9,230 bases of DNA, taken from positions 1 to 9,230 of the forward strand of contig DHNI01000035.1 in the NCBI GenBank assembly GCA_002409455.1. The letters run 5' to 3'. The translations under genes were made by a program, and so were the position numbers. Each line of letters begins with the position of its first letter. The first letter of the stretch is position 1. This stretch comes from Firmicutes bacterium UBA5420. GTDB lineage: Bacteria > Bacillota > Limnochordia > Darwinibacteriales > Darwinibacteriaceae. The notes beneath the pieces were generated by a model. It searched no databases and was not told the DNA's origin. It saw only the letters and a list, made by a program, of their open reading frames with translations. Below are positions 7,295-9,230 of the stretch, one piece after another.

Positions 7295-8608
7295 CTATGG
7301 CTCTGGATAATATCGTTCCAGAACAGCGTTACCATCTCTGGTGATCTTCTCAATCGCTTCTTCTACAGTCTGTTGACCATTCGTCAGAGCATCAAGTTCA
7401 CCGTTCATGCCTGCTCCGCCAGTAGAAGCATAGCCTCTCCATTCACTCCAACCCATGTTAAAGGTAGTGCGTACAGGGGTGTCACCAAGAGCTAAAACGA
7501 GCTCCAGGTTTCCAGGCTGTTGATCTTTTTGAAGCCATTCTTCGGAATAAGCGATATCCCTGTAAATCGGCACTTTGCCCGCCATATAGGTTTCCACTGG
7601 GCGATTCGCACCGATTAGATACTGCACAAAGGCCCAGGCTTCGTCTTCGTGCTTGGTCGTGGCAGCAATGCCTACCGAATCGGGCCAGTAATACGAACGC
7701 TCTTCACCGGGTTCTAAAGACGGGCCCTTAGGCACATTGGCAATTCCCCATCGAAAGGAGTCTCCGGCAACGGTGCGCACATGATCAACCATCCAAGAAC
7801 CATCAACCCACATAGCAGCCTGCTGCAAAGGGAAAAGGTCTTGTTGACGTATTCCAGCCATATCGCGGTGTGCCATCGAGACACCATGAACATTGGTTAG
7901 GTCTGCTAAGAACTGCAGCGCTTCTTTGGCCTTATCATCAATTGCAATGCGGGTCTTGTTTTCGTTAAGAATGCGGCCACCATTGGCATAAACCCATGGT
8001 TCCACATGCGTGTAGCGACCATACCACCAGAATCCATACTGCTCAGGAGCCCTGTTAGGATTGGATTGGATGGTTAAGGCAATCGCTGCCTCTTGGAAGT
8101 CGTCCCATGTCCAGTCGTCATTGGGATAGTCCAGACCTGCTGCATCAAACATGTCTTGGTTGTAAAAGAGAACAGGACCAACCCAGGCATAAGGAATGGC
8201 GTACATGTCGCTGGTTTCCTTATTGGGGAAGCGATCTTCGTCAAAGACATTGTAGAAGTAATTGTCTAGATCTAAGTCCCGATCCACCAGGTGCTGAATG
8301 TTCAATAACAATCCATCTCTGGCCCAGGTATCAATGTAACCTGTGGACATGGAGAAAACGTCGGGAAGTTCACCAGCCGCGGCCATAGCAGCAAGGCGAG
8401 GCCAGAAGTTGGTGGGATCAAGGGCTGTCATTTCCACTTTGATATTGGGATTTTCTGCTTCGAAGCCCCGGATTAGCTCTGCTTCCATCTGTTGGAACTC
8501 CGGATCCCACATGAAGTAACGGAGTGTGACTTGTTCTGCCATAGCCAAAGCAGAGAGGCTTGCTACCAATAAGGTAGCCAACAATACGATTACGAGATTG
8601 CGTTTCAT
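7295..8608 (-). CDS. Family 1 extracellular solute-binding protein (sugar ABC importer)
   Basis: This is the exported ligand receptor of the importer, delivering a sugar or sugar derivative to the two permeases. The product has 437 residues, usual for MalE/UgpB-like proteins. Residues 1-24 are a signal peptide ending ALAMA before EQVTLRYFMW; there is no lipobox cysteine, so it should be soluble in a periplasm or held otherwise. Typical family segments follow: an early lobe with AELIRGFEAENPNIKVEM (about 43-60), LPDVFSMSTG (81-90), and a hinge-side stretch from YAIPYAWVGPVLFYNQDMFD (136-155) to DDWTWDDF (164-171). SVGIAATTKHEDEAWAFVQY appears later. Aromatic-rich segments (several Trp and Tyr) suit carbohydrate binding, but the ligand cannot be named. 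The start ATG 8608 has GGAGG at 8615-8619, 6 bases upstream. It lies 16 bp after the glycosidase gene, so the two are almost certainly co-transcribed. Confidence 0.94.
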   Translation of the reverse strand: MKRNLVIVLLATLLVASLSALAMAEQVTLRYFMWDPEFQQMEAELIRGFEAENPNIKVEMTALDPTNFWPRLAAMAAAGELPDVFSMSTGYIDTWARDGLLLNIQHLVDRDLDLDNYFYNVFDEDRFPNKETSDMYAIPYAWVGPVLFYNQDMFDAAGLDYPNDDWTWDDFQEAAIALTIQSNPNRAPEQYGFWWYGRYTHVEPWVYANGGRILNENKTRIAIDDKAKEALQFLADLTNVHGVSMAHRDMAGIRQQDLFPLQQAAMWVDGSWMVDHVRTVAGDSFRWGIANVPKGPSLEPGEERSYYWPDSVGIAATTKHEDEAWAFVQYLIGANRPVETYMAGKVPIYRDIAYSEEWLQKDQQPGNLELVLALGDTPVRTTFNMGWSEWRGYASTGGAGMNGELDALTNGQQTVEEAIEKITRDGNAVLERYYPEP

Positions 8609-8624
8609 TATTTTCCTCCAATCT

Positions 8625-9230
8625 TTATTTGCGAATTACGCCCACACTTGGAATCAACCGTTCATAGGTAATGCCAGGCAAACCCCTACGGTCTGCTCCT
8701 TTTGTGAGCTGACCATAGAAGTACTGCATCGTTGCGGAACCACCCCCATCTAGGTTTAATGCATGCTTGTATCCTCTGCTTTTGAGCACTAGAGCGAGTT
8801 CGCTTAAGGATGCACCGGAAGACTCCCCCGTTGCTTCGTCCATATCACGATTGACTCCCTCCACTGCCAAAACCCTGAAATTCCCATCAAAATCAACGCC
8901 AATAGCCATGCGAGCTGCCTGTGTTTCGCTAATATCTTCCGCATAATCCGTGGGAACGACTCCATAGTCTAAAACCTGTCCCTTGGCTAGTTTCTTGCGG
9001 AAAAACTGCTCCCTTTTCAGGGTGTGCTCATCTAAAATAATCTCACCATCTTGTAAAAGCCCTGGTCCGCACTGGATACCTGTGACATAGTGCGCACCAC
9101 TTCGGAAAGCGTAGCCGACCTCATTTGAGAACGTCCTTTGCGGCAAGTCTCCCTCCGGGAGGGAAAGCACGAAGCCGTTATGGGGAATCTCGGTCGCCCC
9201 ACCCCTTTTGAAACCGACAATGGAGCGATC
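8625..9230 (-). CDS. Phosphodiester glycosidase, NAGPA family (C-terminal part; 5' end beyond window)
   Basis: The frame is open from the right edge to a TAA at 8625, giving 201 residues. It matches the C-terminal catalytic part of the NAGPA (N-acetylglucosamine-1-phosphodiester alpha-N-acetylglucosaminidase, DUF2233) family. Landmarks, numbered within the visible part, are GGATEIPHNGF (10-20), GIQCGPGLLQDGE (51-63), AARMAIGVDFDGNF (105-118) and SGASLSELALVLKSRGYKHA (138-157). The hallmark NLDGGGSATM (159-168) and terminal PSVGVIRK complete it. Members cleave sugar-1-phosphodiester bonds; bacterial ones are usually exported, but the N-terminus that would show a signal peptide is outside the window. 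Starts inside this segment, such as GTG 9170, are not real since the reading frame and family similarity continue upstream. Its position 16 bp ahead of the binding-protein gene points to release of a phosphodiester-linked sugar for the importer. Confidence 0.88.
   Translation of the reverse strand, partial: DRSIVGFKRGGATEIPHNGFVLSLPEGDLPQRTFSNEVGYAFRSGAHYVTGIQCGPGLLQDGEIILDEHTLKREQFFRKKLAKGQVLDYGVVPTDYAEDISETQAARMAIGVDFDGNFRVLAVEGVNRDMDEATGESSGASLSELALVLKSRGYKHALNLDGGGSATMQYFYGQLTKGADRRGLPGITYERLIPSVGVIRK

Noticed and set aside
8107..8388. 93-codon plus-strand frame rich in Cys, Trp and Arg
   Set aside because: It is antisense to a strongly recognisable binding-protein gene; the odd composition comes from the opposite strand.
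1..9230. CRISPR array, tRNA or rRNA genes, transposase, integrase or phage genes
   Set aside because: Reading both strands shows no regularly spaced direct repeats, no tRNA-like cloverleaf and no mobile-element protein; nearly all sequence belongs to six conventional genes.

Overview
The window carries six genes, all on the minus strand, in three blocks. Strong AGGAGG-type ribosome binding sites, roughly balanced base composition and a Firmicutes-like gene repertoire suggest an anaerobic or heterotrophic bacterium related to the Bacillota. The visible solute-binding protein has an ordinary type I signal peptide and no lipobox cysteine. That would be unusual for a monoderm Firmicute and fits a diderm (Limnochordia- or Thermotogae-like) better. 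The taxonomic guess is weak and rests only on these traits.

In transcription order (right to left), block 1 is a sugar-handling operon. It starts off the right edge with the C-terminal 201 residues of a NAGPA-type phosphodiester glycosidase. A family 1 solute-binding protein (gap 16 bp), a MalF/UgpA-type permease (gap 53 bp, containing a strong hairpin) and a MalG/UgpE-type permease (gap 11 bp) follow. No ATPase gene is visible, so the importer probably uses an ATPase encoded elsewhere. The simplest reading is that the glycosidase releases a sugar from a sugar-1-phosphodiester and the importer takes up the product or a related glycan; the substrate cannot be read from the sequence. A 9-bp inverted repeat after the last permease is the likely operon end.

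Block 2 is sbcD-sbcC, the Mre11/Rad50-type nuclease pair, overlapping by 4 bp (ATGA) and both apparently intact. SbcD has all its metal-binding motifs. SbcC has Walker A, a CPVC zinc hook in the middle of a long coiled coil, an LSGGES signature and Walker B.

Block 3, after a 161-bp gap with several palindromes, is the N-terminal 297 residues of a secreted alpha/beta hydrolase with a beta-rich N-terminal domain; its C-terminus lies off the left edge.

No RNA genes, CRISPR array, transposase or integrase gene is visible. No stretch longer than about 165 bp lacks a gene. I see no clearly new multi-gene system. The most informative points are the glycosidase-importer linkage, the hairpin between the binding-protein and permease genes, and a REP-like palindrome downstream of sbcC.
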